A DNA stretch of 13,849 nucleotides from DAIRET01 sp036795455. GTDB lineage: Bacteria > Bacteroidota > Ignavibacteria > Ignavibacteriales > Ignavibacteriaceae. Below, piece after piece: positions 13,777-13,849 of this stretch; positions within the stretch are counted from its first letter, which is position 1; every line of letters starts with the position of its first letter. The notes below the pieces were generated by a model. The model searched no databases and was not told the origin of the DNA. It was given only the letters and a program-made list of their open reading frames with translations. The stretch is from assembly GCA_036795455.1 (NCBI GenBank), contig DAIRET010000071.1, forward strand, positions 1 through 13,849, read 5' to 3'. The position numbers and the translations under genes were made by a program.

Positions 13777-13849
13777 TTTCTTTTATTCGATACATACTTA
13801 ATGATGTTCATTTTTTCGATTGTAATTAAACCCCCGCAGTTTGCTTCTT
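13773..13849 (-). CDS. Possible C-terminal end of another gene, truncated by the window
   Basis: On the minus strand one frame is open from the window edge for 24 codons. It reads NCGGLITIEKMNIIKYV, ends YVSNKRK, and stops at a TGA overlapping the aminopeptidase ATG (ATGA). Such an overlap is typical of coupled genes in an operon. The stretch is too short to recognise and an open frame of this length could arise by chance. The other two minus frames stop within it. No promoter is clear in these last bases. Confidence 0.35.
   Translation of the reverse strand, partial: EANCGGLITIEKMNIIKYVSNKRK

Noticed and set aside
1..13849. CRISPR arrays, tRNA genes, insertion sequences or phage genes
   Set aside because: No regularly spaced repeats, cloverleaf-like stretches, transposase motifs or terminal inverted repeats were seen on either strand.

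Overview
The window is a chromosomal origin neighbourhood from an AT-rich, Gram-negative bacterium, most likely of the Bacteroidota/Chlorobiota/Ignavibacteria assemblage. The reasons are the outer-membrane proteins, the LPS-type glycosyltransferases, a TAnnTTTG-type promoter element in front of rpmH, an ECF-type TGTAAC/GTCTA promoter and weak Shine-Dalgarno usage. The conserved dnaA // rpmH-rnpA-yidD-yidC layout argues against typical Bacteroidia and fits an Ignavibacteria-like lineage. This placement is inference; no 16S or marker comparison was possible.

Layout. Positions 1-633 hold the 3' part of an unrecognised plus-strand gene. Positions 634-906 are a convergent intergenic space with DnaA boxes and a very AT-rich block. 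dnaA is on the minus strand (907-2316). Positions 2317-2808 are a divergent intergenic region with more DnaA boxes, the dnaA promoter and the rpmH promoter. A plus-strand run follows: rpmH (too short for usual ORF cut-offs), rnpA with a TTG start, yidD, yidC, a patatin-POTRA-barrel outer-membrane protein, two GT9 (heptosyltransferase-type) glycosyltransferases and a GDP-perosamine-synthase-like aminotransferase. After a 132-bp gap with an ECF promoter-like motif come an ECF sigma factor and an overlapping four-helix membrane protein, probably its anti-sigma factor. A minus-strand M29/COG2309-type aminopeptidase-like gene closes the window, and the last few codons of another gene may lie upstream of it.

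How it fits together. The DnaA boxes on both sides of dnaA suggest a bipartite oriC, with the -35 element of dnaA inside a DnaA box, so initiation and dnaA autoregulation share sites. The rpmH-yidC block makes ribosomal protein L34, the RNase P protein and the membrane-insertion machinery. The genes after it (BamA-like patatin, two GT9 enzymes, sugar aminotransferase) point to the cell envelope and LPS/O-antigen. The ECF sigma/membrane-protein pair appears to be a self-regulating envelope-signalling module.

No clearly novel defence, mobile or CRISPR-like system is visible. The most interesting signals are the origin architecture, the GT9 protein with an Asn at the usual catalytic Asp position plus two cysteine clusters, and the orphan ECF pair.
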